A stretch of DNA of 13,505 bases, taken from the NCBI GenBank assembly GCA_003157945.1, contig PMFY01000167.1, positions 1 to 13,505 on the forward strand, given 5' to 3'. Each line of letters starts with the position of its first letter. Positions within the stretch are counted from its first letter, which is position 1. Both the position numbers and the translations under genes were made by a program. Positions 1-6,025 of the stretch are shown one piece after another. This DNA comes from Acidimicrobiaceae bacterium (GTDB lineage: Bacteria; Actinomycetota; Acidimicrobiia; Acidimicrobiales; RAAP-2). The notes beneath the pieces are model-generated. The model ran no database searches, was not told the DNA's origin, and was given only the letters and a program-made list of their open reading frames with translations.

Positions 1-927
1 GCCGAGCGCGACGGCGACGAGTGGACCGTCAACGGCCAGAAGGTCTGGACCTCGCTCGGCCAGACCGCCGACTACGGGATGCTCATCGCCCGGACGTCGA
101 CCGAAGCCCCCAAGCACCAGGGGATCTCCTACTTCGCCATCGACATGCACCAGCCCGGTGTCGAGGTGCGCCCGCTACGCGAGATGACCGGGCACGCCAT
201 GTTCAACGAGACCTTCCTGACCGACGCGCGGGTGCCCGACGACCAACTGATCGGCGGGCTCAACCAGGGCTGGGCGGTGGCGAACACCACCCTCGGCCAC
301 GAGCGGGCCGGCCTGGGCACGGGTGGCGGCAGTCGGGGCACGATCGTGATGCCGGGCACCGTGGCCGGCAACCTGGACAGGCGGGTCGGGGACCTCGCGC
401 CCACCGCCGGCGACCGGCCCGGTCTGCGCGCCGGGTCCGGCGTCCGACCCTCCCGGCGCGACGACCTGCTGACCGGACTGGCCCGGGGCAACGGCCGCGA
501 CACCGACCCGCTCATCCGCCAGGACCTCGTCCGGCTCTACACGCTGAACGAGCTGGGCCGGCTGAACGCCGAGCGCCTGAAGGCGACCCGGGCCGCCGGT
601 GGCGACATCCCCGGCATGGCCAACATCGCCAAGCTGTCGATGAGCGCGGTCATGCGTCTCACCCGGGACCTCGGGCTGCGGATCGTCGGTGCCCAGGGCA
701 TGCTCCACGCCTACGACTCGGCCGACCAGGCCGCCCTCAACCGGGCGACGGGCAATCCGTTCCTGCCCGGCGTGACCGGCTCCGCGCTCTACGCCCAGGC
801 GCCGTCCATCTACGGCGGCACCGACCAGATCCAACGCAACATCATCGGCGAGCGGGTGCTCGGGCTCCCGAAGGAGCCGGGGAACGACAAGGACGTCCCG
901 TTCTCGCAGCTGCTGAAGAACGGCTGA
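1..927 (+). CDS. Acyl-CoA dehydrogenase, C-terminal part (5' end outside window)
   Basis: The frame is open from the first base, so the true start lies upstream; 308 residues are visible. The product should oxidise an acyl-CoA at the alpha-beta bond using FAD and pass electrons to electron-transfer flavoprotein. Visible signs are the middle-domain stretch NGQKVWTS, the helical C-terminal domain (LARLNELGR-like region reading TLNELGRLNAERLKA, then GMANIAKLSMS) and the FAD/subunit-contact motif IYGGTDQIQRNIIGERVLG near the end. In classical members the base is the Glu of a YEGT motif; here that residue is Gly (codon 814-816), so either the base sits elsewhere or this is one subunit of a mixed complex. 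Substrate cannot be told from sequence; lipid or steroid side-chain degradation is possible. It converges on the permease gene with a 16-bp gap and no clear terminator. Confidence 0.93.
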   Translation, partial: AERDGDEWTVNGQKVWTSLGQTADYGMLIARTSTEAPKHQGISYFAIDMHQPGVEVRPLREMTGHAMFNETFLTDARVPDDQLIGGLNQGWAVANTTLGHERAGLGTGGGSRGTIVMPGTVAGNLDRRVGDLAPTAGDRPGLRAGSGVRPSRRDDLLTGLARGNGRDTDPLIRQDLVRLYTLNELGRLNAERLKATRAAGGDIPGMANIAKLSMSAVMRLTRDLGLRIVGAQGMLHAYDSADQAALNRATGNPFLPGVTGSALYAQAPSIYGGTDQIQRNIIGERVLGLPKEPGNDKDVPFSQLLKNG

Positions 928-943
928 CGGGCACCCGCGGCGG

Positions 944-2263
944 TCAGCCCGCCGTCGGGGCCTCGGCGCCGAACCGCTCGGGGTCGGCCTCGAAACGCTC
1001 CCGGCAGCGGTCGCCGCAGAACCACACGGTCGTGCCGTGGCGCTCCATGCGGGCGGGCGCGTCCGAGGTGCGGACCTGCATGCCGCACACGGGGTCGATG
1101 GCATAACCGGCGCCGCCGCCGAAGCGCTCCCGGTGGCCGGCGAGCCACCACACCGCGGCGGCCACGACGATGAAGACCAGATTCAGGAACGTGGTGTAGT
1201 CCCAGGCGACGTGCGTCGGACGCATGCCGACGGCATGGTTGGCCGGCACGGCGCCGGCCAACCGGAAGATCCCCTCGGTCGCCAGGCCGGCCACCACCAT
1301 GAGTACGTAGAAGAGCCCGACCATCCGCACGGTCAGGCGCCACCCGTAGAACTTCCGGTAGACGAGGATCAACGGCATGGCGATGAGGTCGGCGAAGATG
1401 AAGGCGATCACCCCGCCGAAGCTGATGCCGCCACCCCACAGCGCGGCGGCCAGCGGCACGTTGCCGATCGAACAGACCCAGCTGGCCACCGCGATCAGCG
1501 GGCCGACCATGGCGTTCTCGAGGGTCGTCCAGAAGCCGTGGCCCTGGAGGAACAGCGCGTTCCACAGGTGGTCGGGCACCAGGACGGCGAGGAGGCCCGC
1601 CACCGTGTACCCGATCACCAGCTCCTTGCGCAGCATCGTCGCGTCGGCCACGGCATAGCTCGAGGCGTCCGACCAGGCGGCCGGCGACCGCAGCTTGGTG
1701 CCCCACCGCTCGGCCTCGAGCTGCTCCTGGCGCTCCTCGGACACGCCGGCCGTGGCCCTGTGACCGTGTCCGCCCGGGGTGCCACCGCCGAGCCGGGCCC
1801 GCGCCGCGGCCAGCAGCCGGGGGGTGAAGACGACGCCACCGGTCAGGACCAGCAGCGCGATCATGATCGGTCCCCCGACGAACTCCGCCACGGCGAACTG
1901 CCAGCCCAGCAGGACCAGCATCACGATCCCGAGCTCGACCACCAGATTGGTCGAGGCGATCATGAACACCATGGCGCTGGTGAAGTCGGCCCCCTTGGCG
2001 AAGAGCGACTTGGCCATGGCCGAGGCGGCGTACGAGCACGAGGAGGAGACCATGCCGTACCCCGAGGCGCGGGCGACCGACGCCGGCCGGTGGTCACCGA
2101 GCTCGGCCCGCATCCGCTCCTTGGACACGAAGGCCTGGACCATTCCGGACAGGGTGAAGCCGAGGACGAGGGCCCACAGCGTCTCCCAGAACATGTAGAG
2201 GCCCTCCCGCAGGCCGCGGCCGACGTCCACCAGGAGGGTGGCCACGCCCAGGGTGGGACTCAC
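944..2263 (-). CDS. ArsP/DUF318-type permease with C-terminal YHS metal-binding domain (putative copper/heavy-metal efflux)
   Basis: A 439-residue membrane protein. About eight hydrophobic segments lie between residues 20 and 385, with the serine/cysteine motif SSSCSYAA and the later motif CSIGNVPLAAALWGGG, both typical of the DUF318 permease family (ArsP-like and SO_0444-type metal exporters). A cytoplasmic loop carries HGH. Residues 387-431 form a YHS domain, DPVCGM...WFCGDRC...F..DPERF, with Cys393, Cys416 and Cys420 as likely metal ligands. The GTG start at 2263 is chosen because its GTGA overlaps the csoR stop by 4 bp, indicating translational coupling; an upstream extension to 2353 would be Arg/Gly-rich and run inside csoR. 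The CsoR partner suggests Cu(I) as substrate; arsenic or zinc remain alternatives. Confidence 0.88.
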   Translation of the reverse strand: MSPTLGVATLLVDVGRGLREGLYMFWETLWALVLGFTLSGMVQAFVSKERMRAELGDHRPASVARASGYGMVSSSCSYAASAMAKSLFAKGADFTSAMVFMIASTNLVVELGIVMLVLLGWQFAVAEFVGGPIMIALLVLTGGVVFTPRLLAAARARLGGGTPGGHGHRATAGVSEERQEQLEAERWGTKLRSPAAWSDASSYAVADATMLRKELVIGYTVAGLLAVLVPDHLWNALFLQGHGFWTTLENAMVGPLIAVASWVCSIGNVPLAAALWGGGISFGGVIAFIFADLIAMPLILVYRKFYGWRLTVRMVGLFYVLMVVAGLATEGIFRLAGAVPANHAVGMRPTHVAWDYTTFLNLVFIVVAAAVWWLAGHRERFGGGAGYAIDPVCGMQVRTSDAPARMERHGTTVWFCGDRCRERFEADPERFGAEAPTAG

Positions 2264-2547
2264 GAACGGACGAGGCGGGCGATGGCGGCCGACGCCTCGG
2301 CCAGCTTGGCCTCCTTCTCCCCGCCCCCGGCCTCGACGGCGTCGGCCACGCAATGGGCGAGGTGGTCGTCGAGCAGGACGAGGGCGACCCCCTGGATGGC
2401 GCGCGTCACCGCCGCCACCTGGTCGAGGACGTCGATGCAGTACCGGTCGTCCTCGACCATCCCGGAGATCCCACGGACCTGTCCCTCGATGCGGCGGAGC
2501 CGCTTGAGCACGGCGTCCTTGTCGGCTGCATACCCCGGTGTGCGCAC
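2260..2547 (-). CDS. csoR: CsoR-family copper-sensing transcriptional repressor
   Basis: A 95-residue all-helical regulator (DUF156/CsoR family). Seen are the conserved DNA-binding helix KRLRRIEGQVRGI and the Cu(I) ligand set Cys37, His62 and Cys66 (the C...H-x3-C pattern of true CsoR proteins, preceded by Tyr36), which separates it from FrmR and RcnR relatives. In this family Cu(I) binding releases the repressor from DNA. The GTG start at 2547 is chosen because AGGGAGG (2551-2557, complement) precedes it and the family's first helix follows; reading back to 2763 would add a Pro/Arg-rich tail without homology. It overlaps the permease start by 4 bp and so is co-transcribed with it. A palindrome 24-38 nt upstream suggests autoregulation. 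Family assignment is firm; copper rather than another thiophilic metal is inferred from the ligands. Confidence 0.93.
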   Translation of the reverse strand: MRTPGYAADKDAVLKRLRRIEGQVRGISGMVEDDRYCIDVLDQVAAVTRAIQGVALVLLDDHLAHCVADAVEAGGGEKEAKLAEASAAIARLVRS

Positions 2548-2570
2548 GGTCCTCCCTCGGCCTCGTCCTA

Positions 2571-2585
2571 TACCCCCCCAGGGTA
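2571..2585 (-). promoter_or_regulatory. Putative CsoR operator, TACCC-N5-GGGTA palindrome
   Basis: A perfect inverted repeat with 5-bp arms, TACCC and GGGTA, flanks CCCCA and lies in the 49-bp gap between the MmcQ-family stop and the csoR start. CsoR proteins bind G/C-tract pseudo-palindromes ending in TA/AT steps in front of their own genes, so position and composition fit. A TATAGG sequence on the minus strand overlaps its edge and could be the -10 element. No binding evidence is available from sequence alone. Confidence 0.6.
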
Positions 2586-2596
2586 CCAGGACAGGG

Positions 2597-3004
2597 TCAC
2601 GGACCGGACGGTGGGGCGAGCGGCGGACGCCGTCGGTCCTCGTCGTCGAGCCGGGCGAGGAGGCGCGCGGGGGCGACGGTGCGGAACGCCTCTTCGCACA
2701 GCACCTCCACCGCGGCCCAGTCGACCCTGCCGTCGAGCCGCACCCCGAGCCAGCCCCGCCCACCGACGTACGGGGGGCGGAAGTAGCGGTCGGGGTCCGA
2801 GGCGATGAACCCCTCCTGGGCGCCGGGCGGCGCGGCGCACCACAGGTGCGGGAAGGCGTCGTCGTGGTGCCCGTCCGGCCACAGTGCCACGAACTGCTTG
2901 GTGGCGAAGAAGGCCGGCGCGCCGTGGCTCGGCCGCTCGGCGGCGCCGGGCAGCGACAGGCAGATGCGGCGGACCCGCTCCTCGATCGCCTCGACTGCGG
3001 TCAT
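2597..3004 (-). CDS. MmcQ/YjbR family protein (CyaY-like fold)
   Basis: A 135-residue protein with the family features: an N-terminal helix (EAIEERVRRICLSLPGA), then the beta-sheet core HGAPAFFATKQFVALW, a hydrophobic strand ending in FIASDPDRYFRPPYVGGRGWLGVRLD, and the closing helix with DWAAVEVLCEEAFRTVAP. Members have a CyaY-like fold and are often called DNA-binding, but no cellular role is established. The ATG at 3004 is the only sensible start; no Shine-Dalgarno is visible, but CACCAT sits exactly 6 nt before the ATG, suggesting a leaderless mRNA. It diverges from rlmN across 98 bp and runs toward csoR on the same strand with a 49-bp gap, where csoR seems to have its own operator. The Pro/Arg-rich last ten residues are probably disordered. 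Confidence 0.85.
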   Translation of the reverse strand: MTAVEAIEERVRRICLSLPGAAERPSHGAPAFFATKQFVALWPDGHHDDAFPHLWCAAPPGAQEGFIASDPDRYFRPPYVGGRGWLGVRLDGRVDWAAVEVLCEEAFRTVAPARLLARLDDEDRRRPPLAPPSGP

Positions 3005-3016
3005 GTCGCGATGGTG
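3005..3016 (-). promoter_or_regulatory. Putative leaderless promoter (-10) of the MmcQ-family gene
   Basis: On the minus strand CACCAT (complement of 3011-3016) is followed by 6 nt and then the ATG at 3004. It resembles the actinobacterial -10 consensus TANNNT with a C in the first place, and the spacing would put the transcription start at the start codon. No good -35 and no Shine-Dalgarno are seen. Confidence 0.4.
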
Positions 3017-3090
3017 GCACGCCCCCGTCGCCCGTGCCGGTGCCGGGACCACCGACGGGGGGACCGGCGTGGGCGGACGCCGGGGGTCCC

Positions 3091-3102
3091 TATCCTGGGG
3101 GG
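3091..3102 (+). promoter_or_regulatory. Putative leaderless promoter (-10) of rlmN
   Basis: TATCCT (3091-3096) matches TANNNT and is followed by six G residues and the GTG start at 3103, the spacing expected when transcription begins at the start codon. The G-run itself is a poor Shine-Dalgarno because it touches the start. No convincing -35 was found. Confidence 0.5.
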
Positions 3103-4179
3103 GTGCCCGGTGCCTACGACCAGAGCCAGGAGGATCTGGCCGCTCTCCTGGGCGATGCGCCGTCCTACCGGACCCGTCAGGTCTGGGACGGTCTCTACCG
3201 ACGGGTCCTCCGACCGTCGGAGATGACCGACCTGCCGTTGACCCTGCGGACCGCACTCGACGCCGCGCTGCCACCCGCGCTCGAGCCCGTGGCCGAGCGG
3301 TCGTCGGATGCCGACCAGACGACCAAGTGGTCGTTCCGCCTCCACGACGGTGCGGTGATCGAGACGGTGCTGATGCACTACCCCGACCGGTCGACGGTGT
3401 GCATCTCGAGCCAGGCCGGCTGCGCCATGGCGTGCAGTTTCTGTGCCACCGGCCAGTCCGGGTTCCGGCGCCACCTCACCTCGGGTGAGATCCTCGAACA
3501 GGTCGCGGTGGCGTCGCGGGCGGCCCGGCCGCGCCGCCTGTCGAACATCGTGTTCATGGGGATGGGTGAGCCGCTCGCCAACTTCGACAACCTGTGGCGG
3601 GCCGTTGAGCGCATCCACGGCGACTTCGGGCTGGGGGCGCGCAGCATGACGGTGTCGACGGTCGGGATCATCCCCGGCATCCGGCGGCTGACCGCCGCGC
3701 CCCTGCCGGTCGGTCTCGCGGTGTCGCTGCACGCGGCCACCGAACAGCTGCGCAACGAGCTCGTGCCGATCAACAGGCGCTACCCGATACCGGCGCTGAT
3801 GGAGGCGTGCGCCGACTACCGGGCCGAGACCGGCCGCCGCGTGTCGTTCGAGTGGGCGATGATCGACGGCGTCAACGACGACGACGCGCAGGCCGAACAG
3901 CTCGCCGGGCTCGCCACCCGTGTGCGGGCCCACGTCAATCTCATTCCGCTCAATCCGACACCCGGCTACCCGGTGCGCGGCACCCCACGGGCCCGCATCG
4001 ACGCGTTCCGCTCGATCCTCGAACAGCGGGGTACGACCGTGACCATCCGCTCGACGCGTGGCTCCGACATCGACGCCGCCTGCGGTCAGCTCGCAGCCGT
4101 CGCCGACACTCCGGCGCCGGTGGCACTGCGCCGGCGGGGACCGGAGCGGGCCGACCCGGGTGCCGCTGCGTCACTGTGA
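3103..4179 (+). CDS. rlmN: 23S rRNA (adenine-2503-C2) methyltransferase, radical SAM enzyme RlmN
   Basis: A 358-residue radical SAM enzyme that methylates C2 of A2503 in 23S rRNA and, in some bacteria, A37 of some tRNAs. The 4Fe-4S cluster motif CxxxCxxC is Cys107, Cys111 and Cys114. The two catalytic cysteines of the RlmN/Cfr mechanism are present: Cys100 (TVCISSQ, seven residues before the cluster, as in E. coli) and Cys327 in RGSDIDAACGQL, which carries the intermediate methyl. The SAM-binding GMGEPLANFDN motif is intact. An intact DIDAACGQL with chromosomal context fits housekeeping RlmN rather than the resistance gene cfr. The GTG at 3103 is chosen because the family N-terminus starts here (YDQSQEDLAALL...) and a -10-like TATCCT lies just upstream; the frame stays open back to 2884 but that part is Arg-rich and not RlmN-like. 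Length is normal. Confidence 0.97.
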   Translation: MPGAYDQSQEDLAALLGDAPSYRTRQVWDGLYRRVLRPSEMTDLPLTLRTALDAALPPALEPVAERSSDADQTTKWSFRLHDGAVIETVLMHYPDRSTVCISSQAGCAMACSFCATGQSGFRRHLTSGEILEQVAVASRAARPRRLSNIVFMGMGEPLANFDNLWRAVERIHGDFGLGARSMTVSTVGIIPGIRRLTAAPLPVGLAVSLHAATEQLRNELVPINRRYPIPALMEACADYRAETGRRVSFEWAMIDGVNDDDAQAEQLAGLATRVRAHVNLIPLNPTPGYPVRGTPRARIDAFRSILEQRGTTVTIRSTRGSDIDAACGQLAAVADTPAPVALRRRGPERADPGAAASL

Positions 4180-4199
4180 CTTCGAAGGCGGAACCGGCA

Positions 4200-4233
4200 G
4201 TTCTGTTCAGGTCGTACTGACTGTTCTGTGTTC
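4200..4233. repeat. Direct repeat GTTCTGT in the parS intergenic region
   Basis: GTTCTGT occurs at 4200-4206 and again at 4223-4229, 23 bp apart, each followed within two bases by another TTC (GTTCTGTTC and GTTCTGTGTTC). The spacing is roughly two helix turns, which could suit a DNA-binding protein. The pattern is short and may be chance; no regulator is assigned. Confidence 0.35.
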
Positions 4234-4271
4234 TACTGGGTTGCCGTGGTCGATCCACCGAAATGCCCAGT

Positions 4272-4294
4272 AACCGTGCGGGTTCCGCACAGTT
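4272..4294. repeat. Hairpin-forming inverted repeat abutting the parS-like site
   Basis: GTGCGG (4276-4281) and CCGCAC (4285-4290) pair perfectly around a 3-nt loop GTT. The palindrome extends past one mismatch to AAC (4272-4274) and GTT (4292-4294). Its right arm shares 4 bp with the parS-like sequence. It could end rlmN transcription (98 nt past the stop, without a T-run) or be part of the centromere-like site. Confidence 0.5.
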
Positions 4295-4306
4295 CCACGT
4301 GAAACA
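4291..4306. other. parS-like ParB-binding site
   Basis: AGTTCCACGTGAAACA agrees with the bacterial chromosomal parS consensus TGTTNCACGTGAAACA at every position but the first base, including the whole GTTNCACGTGAAAC core. parS sites nucleate ParB loading for chromosome segregation and SMC recruitment and usually cluster around oriC. It lies between genes, as parS sites often do. No parA or parB gene is in the window, and this is the only copy seen here; the one other CACGTG (11591-11596) lacks the flanks. Confidence 0.75.
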
Positions 4307-4476
4307 AGTCACACAACCGACGCGAGCTCGTCGACGGCAGGCGATCCGGACCACCGCGCTCGCCGGAGTCGCCCGGACCTCCGCGTCACCCGTCCGCCGG
4401 CCGTCCCGGGTGCACGACGCCAGGGGTCGGACCGGCCGGCTGACCACCGGCCATCATCGCAGTCCAGACCACTTAC

Positions 4477-4489
4477 AGTCGGAATGACT
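4477..4489. promoter_or_regulatory. Putative NrtR-type operator, AGTC-N5-GACT
   Basis: A perfect 4-bp-arm palindrome AGTC GGAAT GACT sits directly upstream of, and touching, the -35-like TTGTAT of the Nudix regulator gene. It contains GT-N7-AC, the core recalled as shared by NrtR-family operators. Position fits autoregulation. The arms are short, so chance occurrence is not excluded. Confidence 0.4.
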
Positions 4490-4517
4490 TGTATGGGGTT
4501 CCGGGCCGGGATACCGT
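4489..4517 (+). promoter_or_regulatory. Putative leaderless promoter of the Nudix-winged-helix regulator
   Basis: TTGTAT (4489-4494) is separated by exactly 17 bp from TACCGT (4512-4517), which matches TANNNT. The GTG start follows 6 nt later at 4524, so transcription would start at the start codon. It is the best -35/-10 pair in the window, and no Shine-Dalgarno precedes the gene. Confidence 0.55.
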
Positions 4518-4523
4518 CACCGG

Positions 4524-5342
4524 GTGGCCAAGGACGGCAAGAAGTCGGTCCGTCGGGACGGGGACCGCCCGAAGGCCCGGAATCCGGGGAAGAAGCGCAC
4601 CGACCTGGCGCGCGCGGCCGACGACGGGCCGGACGGACCCGGTGGCTACGTCGCCGGCGACCGACCGGCGGTCGCCCTCGTGGTCGACGTCACGTTGTTC
4701 GCGGTGGACCGGGGGGTGCTCGTCATCCTCCTGGTCGAGCGGCGGCGTGCACCCGACTCGGGGCGGTGGGCGGTGCCCGGCGCGGTGCTCGAGCCGGACG
4801 AGGAGCTGACGGCCGCCGCCGCCCGCGCCGTCGTCGCCCGGACGGGCGTCCTCGAACCCTTCGACAGGGTGGAGCAGCTGGCCGTCTTCGACGCCCCCGG
4901 TCGCGACCCGCGCACGCGCGTGGTGTCGAGCGCCGTCCTGGCCGTGGCCCCGGACGCCGCGCCTCCGGCCGGGGGCGCGCTGGCCAGTGGTCGCTGGTGG
5001 CCGGTCGCCACCATCGGGACCGACGCCGGGCCGACGATGGCCTTCGACCATCTCGACATCGTCACGACCGGGGTCGAACGCCTGCGGGCGCGCCTCGAGC
5101 ACAGCGACCTGGCCACTGCGCTGGTGGACGAGCCGTTCACCATCGGCGACCTCCGACGCGTCTACGAGGCGGTATGGGACGTCGAACTCGAGCCCGCCAA
5201 TTTCCGACGCAAGGTCCTCGCCACACCCGGATTGGTGGCGCAGACCGCGGGGACGCGGGTCGTCGGGACGGGACGGCCGGCCGACCTCTACGTGCGCGGG
5301 GCCGGGGCCGTCCTGCACCCACCGATGCCCCGCCCGGGCTGA
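4524..5342 (+). CDS. NrtR-like transcriptional regulator: degenerate Nudix domain plus winged helix
   Basis: A 272-residue protein. Residues 1-45 are a Lys/Arg-rich, probably disordered extension. Residues 48-165 form a Nudix fold (DVTLFAVDRGVLVILLVERRR, GRWAVPGAVLEPDEEL). The Nudix box expects REUxEExG, but residues 101-108 read RAVVARTG, so the metal-binding glutamates are lost and hydrolysis is unlikely. The AFDHLDIV motif (173-180) and the C-terminal winged helix, FTIGDLRRVYEAVW...NFRRKVL (205-232), are characteristic of NrtR regulators, which sense ADP-ribose-type ligands and control NAD metabolism or other pathways. No NAD genes are nearby, so its target is unknown. The GTG start is set by the promoter spacing; later in-frame starts would only remove the basic tail. 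It converges on the acetyltransferase gene. Confidence 0.85.
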   Translation: MAKDGKKSVRRDGDRPKARNPGKKRTDLARAADDGPDGPGGYVAGDRPAVALVVDVTLFAVDRGVLVILLVERRRAPDSGRWAVPGAVLEPDEELTAAAARAVVARTGVLEPFDRVEQLAVFDAPGRDPRTRVVSSAVLAVAPDAAPPAGGALASGRWWPVATIGTDAGPTMAFDHLDIVTTGVERLRARLEHSDLATALVDEPFTIGDLRRVYEAVWDVELEPANFRRKVLATPGLVAQTAGTRVVGTGRPADLYVRGAGAVLHPPMPRPG

Positions 5343-5399
5343 GCGACGGGCGGCCGGCACGGCGCGTCGACCGAGCGGCCCCGTGCAACCGCGACGTCG

Positions 5400-5420
5400 C
5401 CGACCGGTCCTAGCGGTCGG
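5400..5420. terminator. Putative bidirectional terminator hairpin between convergent genes
   Basis: CCGACCG (5400-5406) and CGGTCGG (5414-5420) form a 7-bp stem with a 7-nt loop. It lies 58 bp after the Nudix regulator stop and includes the TAG stop of the acetyltransferase in its loop. There is no T-run on either strand, so intrinsic termination would be weak. Confidence 0.35.
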
Positions 5421-6006
5421 GACGCGCGATGGGTCGGGCCGGGTTGCCGACGACGACCGCACCGGCCGGGACGTCGTGGGTGACCACCGCACCGGCGCCG
5501 ACGACGGCGTCCTCCCCCACCGTCACCCCCGGCAGGACCACCGCGCCTCCGCCCAGCCACGCGTTGTCGCCGATGGTGATCGGCGCGGCCGACTCCCACT
5601 TGGCCCGACGCAGCTCGGCGTCGAGCGGATGGGAGGGCGTCAACAGCTGCACGTTCGGTCCGATCTGGACGTCGTCGCCGATGGTGACGACCGCCACGTC
5701 GAGTACGACGAGGCCGAAGTTCGCGAAGGTGCGGTCACCGATCCGGATGTTGGTCCCGTAGTCGCAGCGGAACGGCACCCGGACCTCGGTGTCGGACCCG
5801 AGGGATCCGAGCAGCTCGTCGAGGATGCGGTGCCGCATGGCGCGGTCGGAGGCCGGCGTGGCGTTGAACGCCTCGGTCAGTGCGACCGCCCGGAGGTGCA
5901 GCGCGGCGATCTCGGCGTCGACGACGTACAGGTCACCCGCGTCCATGCGCTGACGGGGGGTGCGTCCGTCGGGGTCGGGGTCGGGTCGGTCGTCGGGGTC
6001 GGGCAC
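5410..6006 (-). CDS. Sugar O-acetyltransferase, maltose acetyltransferase/NodL type (left-handed beta-helix)
   Basis: A 198-residue hexapeptide-repeat acyltransferase that would move acetyl from acetyl-CoA to a sugar or similar hydroxyl acceptor. After a 20-residue Asp/Pro-rich lead, the Mac-domain start MDAGDLYVVDAEI is recognisable at 21-33. The beta-helix runs through PFRCDYGTNIRIGD, the catalytic His126 in LLTPSHPLDAELR, and the end motif AGAVVTHDVPAGAVVVGNPARPI. The GTG at 6006 is chosen because CACACT lies exactly 6 nt upstream, suggesting a leaderless mRNA; Met21, where most relatives begin, is the alternative. The acceptor cannot be predicted. It lies downstream of the GGDEF-EAL gene on the same strand, 87 bp away, with a hairpin between them. 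Confidence 0.9.
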   Translation of the reverse strand: MPDPDDRPDPDPDGRTPRQRMDAGDLYVVDAEIAALHLRAVALTEAFNATPASDRAMRHRILDELLGSLGSDTEVRVPFRCDYGTNIRIGDRTFANFGLVVLDVAVVTIGDDVQIGPNVQLLTPSHPLDAELRRAKWESAAPITIGDNAWLGGGAVVLPGVTVGEDAVVGAGAVVTHDVPAGAVVVGNPARPIARPDR

Positions 6007-6018
6007 CGCACCAGTGTG
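6007..6018 (-). promoter_or_regulatory. Putative leaderless promoter (-10) of the acetyltransferase gene
   Basis: On the minus strand CACACT (complement of 6013-6018) precedes the GTG at 6006 by 6 nt, the same geometry as four other genes here. The first base departs from TANNNT and no -35 is clear, so support comes mostly from the shared spacing. Confidence 0.33.
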
Positions 6019-6025
6019 GCCGACC

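Larger units (their letters stand above)
4180..4523 (+). other. 344-bp intergenic region between rlmN and the Nudix regulator
   Basis: This is the longest stretch without a credible gene. Its first 130 bp is visibly richer in A and T than the coding DNA around it. It holds a pair of GTTCTGT direct repeats, a hairpin touching a parS-like site, and, at its right end, a small palindrome and a promoter for the downstream gene. A 74-codon frame (4263-4487) and an antisense 165-codon frame cross it, but both have Arg/Pro/Ser-rich translations without domain features and cover the structured sites, so they are not called. Confidence 0.6.

Noticed and set aside
2548..2763. N-terminal extension of csoR to an upstream ATG
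   Set aside because: It would read through the putative operator and the MmcQ-family 3' end, gives Pro/Arg-rich sequence, and the GTG at 2547 has a strong Shine-Dalgarno.
1037..3226. A 729-codon plus-strand open frame antisense to the permease, csoR and MmcQ-family genes
   Set aside because: The translation is His/Gly/Arg/Asp-rich without domains, and the minus-strand frames carry clear permease, YHS and CsoR motifs. Long antisense frames are expected at this GC content.
3950..4447. A 165-codon minus-strand frame overlapping the rlmN 3' end
   Set aside because: Overlaps rlmN by more than 200 bp and translates to Arg/Ser/Pro-rich sequence without domain character.
4434..4452. GGCCGG/CCGGCC inverted repeat with 7-nt loop
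   Set aside because: A 6-bp all-GC stem is common by chance here, and it has no T-run or clear position relative to a stop codon.
4263..4487. A 74-codon plus-strand frame in the rlmN-Nudix gap
   Set aside because: It covers the parS-like site and operator, has no Shine-Dalgarno or leaderless -10 at the right spacing, and its translation is Arg/Thr/Pro-rich without features.
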